This document shows positions 14,917-21,655 of a DNA stretch of 21,655 nt, in pieces; the stretch's first letter is position 1, and every line of letters starts with the position of its first letter. The translations under genes were made by a program, and so were the position numbers. The stretch lies in the NCBI GenBank assembly GCA_021823875.1, contig JAKAMD010000013.1, forward strand, positions 1 through 21,655, read 5' to 3'. Origin of the DNA: Pseudomonadota bacterium (GTDB taxonomy: Bacteria > Pseudomonadota > Alphaproteobacteria > Rhizobiales > Xanthobacteraceae). The notes beneath the pieces are model-generated. The model did not search any database and was not told the DNA's origin. It was given only the letters and a program-made list of their open reading frames with translations.

Positions 14917-15594
14917 ATGGCTTTGACGATCAAAATTTGCGGGTTGAAGACCCCTGACACGCTCGATGTGGCGCTGGAGGCCGGTGCCGACATGGTCGGT
15001 TTCGTCTTCTTTCCGCCCAGCCCGCGCGATCTCGGGCTGGAGGCCGCCCGCATGCTCGGCGCTCGTGTGCACGGCCGCGCGGCCAAAGTCGCGCTCACCG
15101 TCAACGCCGACAACAACCTGCTGAGCGACATTATCGAGGCGCTGAAGCCCGATCTGCTGCAACTGCACGGCAAGGAAACGCCGGAACGGGTGGCGGTGGT
15201 GCGCTCGCGCTTCGGGCTGCCGGTGATGAAGGCGCTGCCGATCGCCGAGCGCAAGGATTTGTCGCCGATCCACCTCTACGCCAAGGTGGCTGACCGGCTT
15301 ATTTTCGACGCGCGGCCGCCCCGCGAGGCGACCCGTCCCGGCGGTCTCGGCACCTCGTTTGACTGGAACCTGCTGCGCGACATCAATCCGGGCGTGCCCT
15401 TCATGTTGTCGGGCGGGCTCAATGCCGGCAATGTCGCCAAAGCCGTTGCCATTACCCGCGCGCCGGGTATCGATGTATCGTCGGGTGTGGAACGTGCACC
15501 CGGCGTCAAGGACCCGGCCAAAATCCGCGAATTCATCCGTGCCGCGCGCGCAACCGAGCGGCCGATCGATCTTTCCCAGGCGGACATTGTATGA
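14917..15594 (+). CDS. trpF: Phosphoribosylanthranilate isomerase
   Basis: TrpF carries out the Amadori rearrangement of N-(5-phosphoribosyl)anthranilate to CdRP in tryptophan synthesis. The 225-residue monofunctional enzyme has the catalytic Cys8 in KICGLK and the catalytic Asp131 in LIFDARPP, plus GADMVGFVFFPPSPR, the LLQLHGKETPE strand and the phosphate-binding FMLSGGLNAGNV and IDVSSGVERAPGVKD. It overlaps trpB by four bases (ATGA). trpE, trpG, trpC and trpD are not in the window, which fits the split trp organisation of Rhizobiales. Confidence 0.97.
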   Translation: MALTIKICGLKTPDTLDVALEAGADMVGFVFFPPSPRDLGLEAARMLGARVHGRAAKVALTVNADNNLLSDIIEALKPDLLQLHGKETPERVAVVRSRFGLPVMKALPIAERKDLSPIHLYAKVADRLIFDARPPREATRPGGLGTSFDWNLLRDINPGVPFMLSGGLNAGNVAKAVAITRAPGIDVSSGVERAPGVKDPAKIREFIRAARATERPIDLSQADIV

Positions 15595-16838
15595 GCGTGC
15601 AACAACCCAATTCCTTCCGCACCGGTCCCGACGAGCGCGGGCATTTCGGCATCTATGGCGGCCGCTTTGTCGCCGAGACGCTAATGCCGCTGATCCTCGA
15701 TCTGGAAAAGGCCTATGCGCAAGCCAAGGCCGATCCCGCTTTTCAGAAGGAGATGGACGGCCATCTCGCGACTTATGTCGGGCGTCCGTCGCCGCTCTAT
15801 TTCGCCGAGCGGCTGACCGAACACTGCAGAAGCGTAAAGACGGTCTCCGGCCTTATGGGCGCCAAGATCTATTTCAAGCGCGAGGAGCTCAACCACACCG
15901 GCGCGCACAAGGTGAACAACGTGCTCGGCCAGATCATGCTGGCCAAACGCATGGGCAAGACGCGCATTATCGCGGAAACCGGCGCCGGCATGCATGGCGT
16001 TGCGACCGCCACGTTGTGCGCCAAGTTCGGTCTGCCCTGCATCGTCTATATGGGCGAAGTCGACGTCGAGCGGCAGAAGCCCAACGTGCTGCGCATGAAG
16101 ATGCTGGGCGCCGAAGTGCGCGGCGTGACCTCCGGCTCCAAGACGCTCAAGGACGCCATGAACGAGGCGTTGCGTGATTGGGTCACCAACGTCGCCGACA
16201 CCTTCTATTGCATCGGTACGGTGGCCGGTCCGCATCCCTATCCGGCCATGGTGCGCGATTTCCAGTCGATCATCGGACGCGAGACGCGCGAGCAGATGTT
16301 GGCCGCCGAAGGCCGCCTGCCGGATTCGCTCATCGCCTGTATCGGCGGCGGCTCCAACGCCATGGGGCTATTTCATCCGTTCCTCGACGAACGCGGCATC
16401 GAGATCTACGGCGTCGAAGCGGCCGGCCACGGCATTGCTAGCGGCAAGCACGCCGCTTCCATCGCCGGCGGACGCCCCGGCGTGCTGCACGGCAACCGCA
16501 CTTATCTGCTGATGGACGACGACGGCCAGATCGAAGAGGCGCATTCGATCAGCGCCGGCCTCGATTATCCCGGCATCGGCCCCGAGCACGCCTGGCTCAA
16601 CGATATGGGGCGCGTGAAATTCCTGTCCGCCACCGATGACGAGGCGGTGGCCGCGTTCCAGCTCGTCAGCCGGCTCGAAGGCATCATTCCGGCGCTGGAA
16701 CCGGCGCACGCGCTGGCCAAAGTGTTCGACATCGCGCCGACCAAGCCGAAGGATCATCTGATGGTGGTCAATGTCTCCGGCCGCGGCGACAAGGACTTGG
16801 CGAGCGTGGAAGCGTTTCTCGAGAGCAAGACGAAATGA
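15591..16838 (+). CDS. trpB: Tryptophan synthase beta subunit
   Basis: TrpB joins indole and L-serine using PLP. The 415-residue protein has the PLP lysine Lys107 in NHTGAHKVNN, catalytic Glu129 in IIAETGAG, the phosphate loop GGGSNAMG, and SISAGLDYPGIGPEH. Two departures stand out. The carboxylate-binding loop normally reads ETGAGQHG but here is ETGAGMHG, with Met134 in place of the near-invariant Gln. The loop before IYFKREEL is about nine residues longer (CRSVKTVSGLM) than I remember for related alphaproteobacteria, though E. coli also has a fairly long loop here. The gene is translationally coupled to trpF and to trpA by four-base overlaps at both ends. Confidence 0.97.
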   Translation: MSVQQPNSFRTGPDERGHFGIYGGRFVAETLMPLILDLEKAYAQAKADPAFQKEMDGHLATYVGRPSPLYFAERLTEHCRSVKTVSGLMGAKIYFKREELNHTGAHKVNNVLGQIMLAKRMGKTRIIAETGAGMHGVATATLCAKFGLPCIVYMGEVDVERQKPNVLRMKMLGAEVRGVTSGSKTLKDAMNEALRDWVTNVADTFYCIGTVAGPHPYPAMVRDFQSIIGRETREQMLAAEGRLPDSLIACIGGGSNAMGLFHPFLDERGIEIYGVEAAGHGIASGKHAASIAGGRPGVLHGNRTYLLMDDDGQIEEAHSISAGLDYPGIGPEHAWLNDMGRVKFLSATDDEAVAAFQLVSRLEGIIPALEPAHALAKVFDIAPTKPKDHLMVVNVSGRGDKDLASVEAFLESKTK

Positions 16839-17674
16839 CCACCCGCATCGAAAAACGTTTCGCCGCACTGAAGGCGGAAGGCCGTGCCGCGCTGGTCACC
16901 TTCACCATGGCGGGCGATCCCGATTACGACACTTCGCTGGCGATCGCGCAGGCGCTGCCGAAGGCCGGCGCCGACCTGATCGAGCTCGGCATGCCGTTCA
17001 CCGATCCGATGGCCGATGGCCCGGCGATCCAGGCCGCCGGTGTGCGCGCGCTGAAAGGCGGCCAGCGCATGACCAAGACGCTTCAAATGGTGCGCGAATT
17101 CCGCAAAGGCGACGATGCCACGCCGATCGTGCTGATGGGCTATTACAATCCGATCTACATCTACGGCGTCGACAAGTTCCTCGCTGACGCCAAGGCGGCC
17201 GGCGTCGACGGCCTGATCGTGGTCGACCTGCCGCCGGAGGAAGACGAAGAGCTCTGCCTGCCGGCGCTGAAAGCCGGGCTCAACTTCATCCGTCTCGCCA
17301 CTCCCACCACCGACGATAAGCGTCTGCCGGCGGTGCTCAACAACACCTCGGGCTTCGTCTATTACGTCTCGATTACCGGCATCACCGGGTCGGCCGCGCC
17401 CGATGCCGCCAAGGTGTCGATGGCGGTTGCCCGCATCAAGCGTCACACGGCATTGCCAGTCGCGGTCGGCTTCGGCGTCAAGAATGCCGAAAGCGCGCGT
17501 GGCATTGCCGGCGGCGCCGACGGCGTGGTGGTCGGCTCGGCACTGGTCGAGGCTTTGCGTCAAAGCCTTGATCAGAATGGCAAGGCCACCGTCGGGACCA
17601 CCAAGGCGGTGACCGATCTGGTGGCCGATATCGCGCAGGGCGTGCGGTCCGCGCGGCGCGTCGCCGCCCCATAA
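16835..17674 (+). CDS. trpA: Tryptophan synthase alpha subunit
   Basis: TrpA cleaves indole-3-glycerol phosphate and channels indole to TrpB. The 279-residue TIM barrel has catalytic Glu50 (LIELGMPF) and Asp61 (DPMADGP), the conserved MGYYNPIYIYG strand, GLIVVDLPPEE, the GITGSAAP phosphate loop and AVGFGVKNAESAR. The start overlaps trpB by four bases (ATGA), consistent with equal expression of the two subunits. The 56-base gap to accD shows no terminator. Confidence 0.97.
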   Translation: MTTRIEKRFAALKAEGRAALVTFTMAGDPDYDTSLAIAQALPKAGADLIELGMPFTDPMADGPAIQAAGVRALKGGQRMTKTLQMVREFRKGDDATPIVLMGYYNPIYIYGVDKFLADAKAAGVDGLIVVDLPPEEDEELCLPALKAGLNFIRLATPTTDDKRLPAVLNNTSGFVYYVSITGITGSAAPDAAKVSMAVARIKRHTALPVAVGFGVKNAESARGIAGGADGVVVGSALVEALRQSLDQNGKATVGTTKAVTDLVADIAQGVRSARRVAAP

Positions 17675-17730
17675 CGACACTCTGATGCAACCGTAATAAT
17701 GCCGTCAAAAGCGGCCACTATAGGCAAGTC

Positions 17731-18621
17731 ATGAACTGGATCACCAACGTCGTCCGCCCGAAGATCCGCAGCCTGCTGCGGCGCGAGACGCCGGAAAACC
17801 TTTGGATCAAATGTCCGGATACCGGACAGCTCGTCTTCTACAAGGACGTCGAGGCCAATCAGTTCGTCATCCCGTCGTCCAACTATCATATGCGCATCAG
17901 CGCTACCGCGCGCCTGAAGCTGATGTTCGACGGCGCGACCTGGCTCGACATCGGCGTGCCGGAGGTGGCGCTCGATCCGCTCAAGTTCCGCGACGAGCGC
18001 CGCTATGTCGACCGCCTGAAGGACGCGCGCGCCAAGACCGGCCTGCAGGATGCGGTGAAGCTCGGACTCGGCAAGCTCGACGGCTTGCCTGTCACCATCG
18101 GCGTGCAGGATTTCGATTTCATGGGAGGCTCGCTCGGCATGGCGGCCGGCGAAGCGGTGATCAAGGGGCTGGAAACCGCGGTGGCGAAGGAAACGCCATT
18201 CATCATGTTCATCGCCTCGGGCGGCGCGCGCATGCAGGAGGGCATCTTCTCGCTGATGCAGATGCCGCGCACCACGGTCGCGGTGCAGATGCTGCGCGAG
18301 GCCAAGCTGCCTTACATCGTTGTGCTGACCAATCCGACCACCGGCGGCGTCACGGCGTCCTACGCCATGCTGGGCGACGTGCACATCGCCGAGCCGGGCG
18401 CGCTGATCGGTTTCGCCGGTCCGCGCGTGATCGAGCAAACCATCCGTGAGAAATTGCCGGAAGGCTTCCAGCGCGCCGAATATCTCGCGGAACACGGCAT
18501 GGTCGACATGGTCGTGCATCGCCACAAGCTGCGCGAGACGCTGTCACAGCTGTGCCGGATCTTGACCAAGGCCCCGGCGGCCAGTTCGCACGACCAATTG
18601 CCGGTGGCGGCGAATGCGTAA
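17731..18621 (+). CDS. accD: Acetyl-CoA carboxylase carboxyltransferase subunit beta
   Basis: AccD and AccA form the carboxyltransferase that makes malonyl-CoA for fatty acid synthesis. The 296-residue protein has MNWITNVVRPKI at the start, DFDFMGGSLGMAAGEA, SGGARMQEGIFSLMQMPRTT and TNPTTGGVTASYAMLGD with FAGPRVIEQTIREKLPEGFQ. The N-terminal zinc ribbon is degenerate: in the segment from KCPDTGQLVFYKD to IPSSNYHMRIS only the first of the four zinc Cys residues remains (Cys28). I recall the same loss in other Rhizobiales AccD, so it is probably a lineage feature. The order trpA-accD-folC is typical for the group. No strong Shine-Dalgarno sequence precedes the ATG. Confidence 0.97.
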   Translation: MNWITNVVRPKIRSLLRRETPENLWIKCPDTGQLVFYKDVEANQFVIPSSNYHMRISATARLKLMFDGATWLDIGVPEVALDPLKFRDERRYVDRLKDARAKTGLQDAVKLGLGKLDGLPVTIGVQDFDFMGGSLGMAAGEAVIKGLETAVAKETPFIMFIASGGARMQEGIFSLMQMPRTTVAVQMLREAKLPYIVVLTNPTTGGVTASYAMLGDVHIAEPGALIGFAGPRVIEQTIREKLPEGFQRAEYLAEHGMVDMVVHRHKLRETLSQLCRILTKAPAASSHDQLPVAANA

Positions 18622-18640
18622 CCCCAGATAGGCCATCATC

Positions 18641-18748
18641 ATCCGTCTCCGCCTGCGCGGGGATAAACTCCAGCGGATGATCCAGGTGCCCCGGTGTCGT
18701 AAAATCTGAAGAACAGGGATTGCTGGATGCCTGCGAACGCGGGCGTGA
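18641..18748. repeat. REP-like element between accD and folC
   Basis: Two GC-rich hairpins lie at the ends: CCGC-CTGC-GCGG near 18649-18660 and GCCTGCG-AA-CGCGGGC near 18729-18744 (one T-G pair). The right end, GATTGCTGGATGCCTGCG, resembles the widespread alphaproteobacterial elements containing CTGGATGCCCGC...GCGGGC. It is of a different subtype from the elements at 4681 and 14380. The boundaries are approximate. Confidence 0.55.
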
Positions 18749-18759
18749 TAGATCGAGAC

Positions 18760-20145
18760 ATGACCTCCATCGACTCCATCCTTGCCCGGCTGACCGCGCT
18801 GCATCCCAAGCGCATCGACCTTTCGCTTGGCCGCATCGAGCGCTTGCTGACCGCGCTCGGTCATCCCGAGCGGCAATTGCCGCCGGTGATCCATGTCGCC
18901 GGCACTAACGGCAAGGGGTCCACGGTCGCCTTCCTGCGCGCCATCCTGGAAGCGGCGGGCCAGCGCGTGCACACCTACACCTCGCCGCATCTGGTGCGCT
19001 TCAACGAGCGTTTTCGTCTTGCTGCACAACCGGAGTCGGATTTATCCGACTCCGGCCATCTAACGGTGCCGAACTCGGGCAAGCCCGAGTTCGGATGGGG
19101 CGGCCAGCTCGTCTCCGACGCCGCGCTCACCGCCGCGCTGGAGGAATGCGAGCGCGCCAATGGCGGCGAGCCCATCACCGTGTTCGAGATCACCACCGCC
19201 GCCGGCATGCTGCTGTTCGCGCGCCATCCCGCCGATGTTCTGTTACTGGAAGTCGGCCTCGGTGGACGGCTCGACGCCACCAATGTGATCGAGCATCCGC
19301 TCGCCAGCGTGATCACGCCGATCTCCCTCGACCATTTGGATTTCCTCGGCGACAGCATTGAAAAGATTGCCGCCGAGAAGGCCGGCATCATCAAGCGCGG
19401 CGTGCCGGCGATCGTTGCCGCGCAGCCGCGCGATGCGCTGGCGGTGATCGAGCGGCAGGCCGCCAGGATTGGCGCACCGATCAAGATTGCCGGCGAGGAC
19501 TGGACCGCAACCGAAGAACGGGGGCGGTTGGTCTATCAGGACGAAGCCGGGCTCCTCGATCTGCCGGCGCCACGGCTTTACGGCCGCCATCAGTTCGAGA
19601 ATGCCGGGCTTGCGATCGCGACCTTGCGCGCCATTCCGCGCTTCAAGATTGCGCCCGCGGCCTATGAGGCCGGCATGGTTGGGGCGGAGTGGCCGGCGCG
19701 GTTGCACCGGCTGTCGCACGGCGCCTTGGTCGATCTGGCGCCGCCCGGCAGCGAGGTCTGGCTCGACGGCGGCCATAATCCCGATGGCGGCCGTGCGGTG
19801 GCGGCCGCGCTCGCCGATCTCGAAGAGCGCGTCTCGCGCCCGCTGGTGTTGATCGTCGGCATGCTGACCACCAAGGACTGCACCGGTTTCCTGCGCAACT
19901 TCACCGGCCTGGCGCGCCGCCTGATCGCGGTGCCGGTGGCGGGCAGCGAGAGCGCCATGGCGACGCAGGCGGTGGCCGATGCCGCGCGCGCCATCGGTCT
20001 GTCGGCGACCAGCCGCGACAATCTGGCGGAAGCGTTCGAAGCCGCGCGCAAGCTCGATCTCGATCCGCCGCCGCGCATTCTGATCACCGGCTCACTCTAT
20101 CTCGCCGGTGACGTACTACGCGAGAACGGCACGATCCCAGCCTGA
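18760..20145 (+). CDS. folC: Bifunctional dihydrofolate/folylpolyglutamate synthase with in-frame palindromic insertion
   Basis: FolC adds glutamate to dihydropteroate and to folates. The 461-residue protein has the P-loop HVAGTNGKGSTVAFLR (GTNGKGS at 48-54), TYTSPHLVRFNERFR, VFEITTAAGMLLFARHPADV, EVGLGGRLDATNVI, ITPISLDHLDFLGDSIEKIA and WLDGGHNPDGGRA. The ATG at 18760 is preferred; an in-frame ATG at 18727 would add 11 residues encoded by the REP-like element. Residues about 91-115, between FRLAAQ and QLVSDAALTAALEE, are encoded by two perfect DNA palindromes and are not expected in the family; without them the protein would be of ordinary length. They sit in a surface loop region by comparison with other FolC proteins. 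The gene is convergent with trxA. Confidence 0.95.
   Translation: MTSIDSILARLTALHPKRIDLSLGRIERLLTALGHPERQLPPVIHVAGTNGKGSTVAFLRAILEAAGQRVHTYTSPHLVRFNERFRLAAQPESDLSDSGHLTVPNSGKPEFGWGGQLVSDAALTAALEECERANGGEPITVFEITTAAGMLLFARHPADVLLLEVGLGGRLDATNVIEHPLASVITPISLDHLDFLGDSIEKIAAEKAGIIKRGVPAIVAAQPRDALAVIERQAARIGAPIKIAGEDWTATEERGRLVYQDEAGLLDLPAPRLYGRHQFENAGLAIATLRAIPRFKIAPAAYEAGMVGAEWPARLHRLSHGALVDLAPPGSEVWLDGGHNPDGGRAVAAALADLEERVSRPLVLIVGMLTTKDCTGFLRNFTGLARRLIAVPVAGSESAMATQAVADAARAIGLSATSRDNLAEAFEAARKLDLDPPPRILITGSLYLAGDVLRENGTIPA
19030..19055. repeat. Perfect 26-nt palindrome inside folC (copy 1)
   Basis: Arm CCGGAGTCGGAT, two-base centre TT, arm ATCCGACTCCGG: 12 perfect pairs. In folC it encodes the residues PESDLSDS. 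Its arm agrees with copy 2 at 8 of 12 positions. Confidence 0.95.
19069..19094. repeat. Perfect 26-nt palindrome inside folC (copy 2)
   Basis: Arm CCGAACTCGGGC, two-base centre AA, arm GCCCGAGTTCGG: 12 perfect pairs. It lies 13 bases after copy 1 and encodes the residues PNSGKPEF, keeping the folC frame open. Confidence 0.95.
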
Positions 20146-20175
20146 AAACAAATGGCCGGGACATGCCCGGCCATT
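20145..20175 (-). terminator. Terminator between convergent folC and trxA
   Basis: AATGGCCGGG (20151-20160) pairs perfectly with CCCGGCCATT (20166-20175), loop ACATG. On the minus strand the stem is followed by TTTGTTTT-like sequence over the folC stop, so it fits a trxA terminator; on the plus strand no T-tract follows, but the hairpin may still stop folC transcripts. Confidence 0.8.
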
Positions 20176-20202
20176 CATATCTCGCTCGCTCTTGAAGCGC
20201 GA

Positions 20203-20523
20203 TCAAACCGCGCTGCTGATCCACTGCGCCAGCTTCTGCTTGGGCGCGGCGCCGACCTGGCGCGAGGCGATCTCGCCGTTCTTGAACATCATCAGCGTCG
20301 GGATCGACATGATGCCGTATTTGGCGGCGACATTCGGATTCTCATCGACGTTGAGTTTGACGATCTTGACCTTGTCGCCGAGCTGCGCGGCGATCTCTTC
20401 CAGCGCCGGGGCGATCATGCGGCAGGGACCGCACCACTCCGCCCAGAAATCGACAACTACCGGCTCGGACGACTTGAGAACGTCCGATTCGAAGCTTGCG
20501 TCCGACACCTTGCCGACGGCCAT
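20203..20523 (-). CDS. trxA: Thioredoxin
   Basis: Thioredoxin is the general cytoplasmic dithiol reductant. The 106-residue protein has the active site WCGPC at 30-34, preceded by VVVDFWAE, and the cis-proline Pro75 in SIPTLMMFKNG, with the standard length and fold. The ATG at 20523 follows GAGG with a suitable spacer. It lies 92 bases downstream of addA on the same strand, the usual alphaproteobacterial addB-addA-trxA order, and is probably co-transcribed with addA. Confidence 0.98.
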   Translation of the reverse strand: MAVGKVSDASFESDVLKSSEPVVVDFWAEWCGPCRMIAPALEEIAAQLGDKVKIVKLNVDENPNVAAKYGIMSIPTLMMFKNGEIASRQVGAAPKQKLAQWISSAV

Positions 20524-20615
20524 GGCAGTACCTCTTTTTGTGGGCCGGCGCTTCAGTCCGCGCCATCAATGGAGGGCTGAACCTATGGAGCCACCTGGCG
20601 AGCGTCAAGGCGCCC

Positions 20616-21655
20616 TCACGCAGCGGTGACACGCGTCAGCGCCGTATCCAGCGCCTCGGCGGAAAGTTCCATCAGATCAGGGACTTCGGTCCAGATGAGG
20701 GCGGCGCGCACCGGCCGGTCGGGATAGAGCTTTGTGAGTACGGCGCGGTAAAGCGCGAGCTGGGTCCCGTAAGCCGGCGGCACCTCCAAGGGGCTGCGTG
20801 GTGCCGGCCGGTTGGTCTTGAAATCGGCAATCAAAACAGAGGTTTGGGTGACGACCAGACGATCGATCTGGCCGCTCACGCGAATCAGCCGGCTGCCAAG
20901 CGTGAGTCGCCCGACAATCGGCACTTCGGCACGGCTGCCGGGCCCGTAAAGCGCGGAGAAGCGCTCATCCTCGAGCACGCGCATGACTTGCTCGGTGATC
21001 TCGTCGCGTTGCTCTGTGGGCAGTTCTGCGCCCATGCGCGCCAGGTAATCGCCCATCGCCGCCCTACGCTGCGCCGACGGAATATCGGGCAGCGACTGCA
21101 ACAACCGATGCACCAGCGAGCCGCGCAATAGCGCGAGGCGCGCGCCCGGACTGGGCGCGGGACGTGCCTCGTCTTCGGCGGCGCTCGACGGCGTGACGCT
21201 GCGCTCCGCCGGTGGTGTGGATGGCGCTGGGCGCGTTAGCCAGGCCGGTAGCACTGGTATTTCTTTCGGCGCGGGTTCGACTGGTGCGATCGCCGCGGGC
21301 GCCTCCGGCGCTTTGCGATAGCGCAGCACCTCGCCCTCGCCATTATCGGCCGGCTCAGCGACGCATGCGGCGCGCAAACCTTCGTCGATCAATTGATACC
21401 AGCAGCCGTCGGGAATCTTCTTGTCGCCTTTCGCGCCGCAAACGATCAGCCGTTCGGCCGCGCGCGTCATCGCCACATACAAGAGCCGGCGATGTTCGTG
21501 GCGCGCCGCGGCCTCGGTGCCGACGCGCGCCGCTGCCATGAGTTCGGTGTCGTCCTGCTTGCGCTGTGCCCAGGCCAAGGCGCCGCTTTCCAGCGCCAGC
21601 AGTTTCGGCGGATGCGCGCCTTTCGGGTCGGTGATGGTGTCGGCCAGGATGACGG
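20616..21655 (-). CDS. addA: Double-strand break repair helicase-nuclease AddA, C-terminal part
   Basis: AddA with AddB forms a RecBCD-like helicase-nuclease that resects double-strand breaks for RecA. The frame is open to the window edge, so the protein continues beyond base 21655; 345 C-terminal residues are visible. They begin ILADTITDPKGAHPPKLLAL, then helicase motif VI in RRLLYVAMTRAAERLIVCGA, a Pro/Ala-rich linker (around PAPSTPPAERSVTPSS), and the PD-(D/E)XK nuclease domain: RGSLVHRLLQ (His), GQIDRLVV (Asp), VLIADFKTNR (Asp and Lys) and GTQLALYRAVL (Gln, Tyr). All nuclease residues are present, so this end appears intact. trxA follows downstream. Confidence 0.95.
   Translation of the reverse strand, partial: VILADTITDPKGAHPPKLLALESGALAWAQRKQDDTELMAAARVGTEAAARHEHRRLLYVAMTRAAERLIVCGAKGDKKIPDGCWYQLIDEGLRAACVAEPADNGEGEVLRYRKAPEAPAAIAPVEPAPKEIPVLPAWLTRPAPSTPPAERSVTPSSAAEDEARPAPSPGARLALLRGSLVHRLLQSLPDIPSAQRRAAMGDYLARMGAELPTEQRDEITEQVMRVLEDERFSALYGPGSRAEVPIVGRLTLGSRLIRVSGQIDRLVVTQTSVLIADFKTNRPAPRSPLEVPPAYGTQLALYRAVLTKLYPDRPVRAALIWTEVPDLMELSAEALDTALTRVTAA

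Overview
The window looks like a chromosomal core segment from a high-GC alphaproteobacterium of the order Hyphomicrobiales (Rhizobiales), probably near the Bradyrhizobiaceae/Xanthobacteraceae. This rests on gene order (lptA-lptB-rpoN-hpf-ptsN; aroA-cmk-rpsA-sppA-ihfB-lapA-trpF-trpB-trpA-accD-folC; addA-trxA), on lineage-type proteins (DUF1150 beside Hsp20, a TIGR02300-type acidic-tail protein, AccD with a degenerate zinc ribbon, a CP4-like EPSP synthase), and on REP-like intergenic palindromes resembling those of this group. No database search was possible; all names come from reading motifs and from family knowledge.

Layout. 1-4656 (+): end of lptA, then lptB, rpoN, a short hpf and ptsN (LPS transport, sigma-54, ribosome hibernation, nitrogen PTS). 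4657-4859: REP-like element between convergent genes. 4860-5622 (-): hsp20 then DUF1150, preceded by a sigma-32-like promoter and a 5' leader that folds into three consecutive hairpins. 6040-7118 (+): a SleB-type cell wall hydrolase broken by a one-base frameshift. 7173-8150 (-): an amidohydrolase that closely resembles gamma-resorcylate decarboxylase. 8302-8377 (-): tRNA-Ala(GGC) with a terminator. 8453-8863 (-): TIGR02300-type protein. 9027-20145 (+): a long housekeeping run covering shikimate pathway, CMP kinase, ribosomal protein S1, signal peptide peptidase, IHF beta, LapA-type membrane protein, the last tryptophan steps, acetyl-CoA carboxylase beta and folate polyglutamylation. 20203-21655 (-): trxA and the 3' part of addA.

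No new multi-gene system is evident. The observations most worth following are in regulatory RNA and repeats: (1) a ROSE-like thermometer candidate with a heat-shock promoter upstream of hsp20; (2) an apparent three-way-junction RNA in the rpsA leader; (3) two perfect 26-nt palindromes inserted in frame inside folC, adding about 25 residues; (4) the split cell wall hydrolase. Smaller protein-level oddities are a Pro/Gln/Ala-rich extension on LptB, a hibernation factor lacking the usual C-terminal domain, and a Met at a normally invariant Gln of TrpB.
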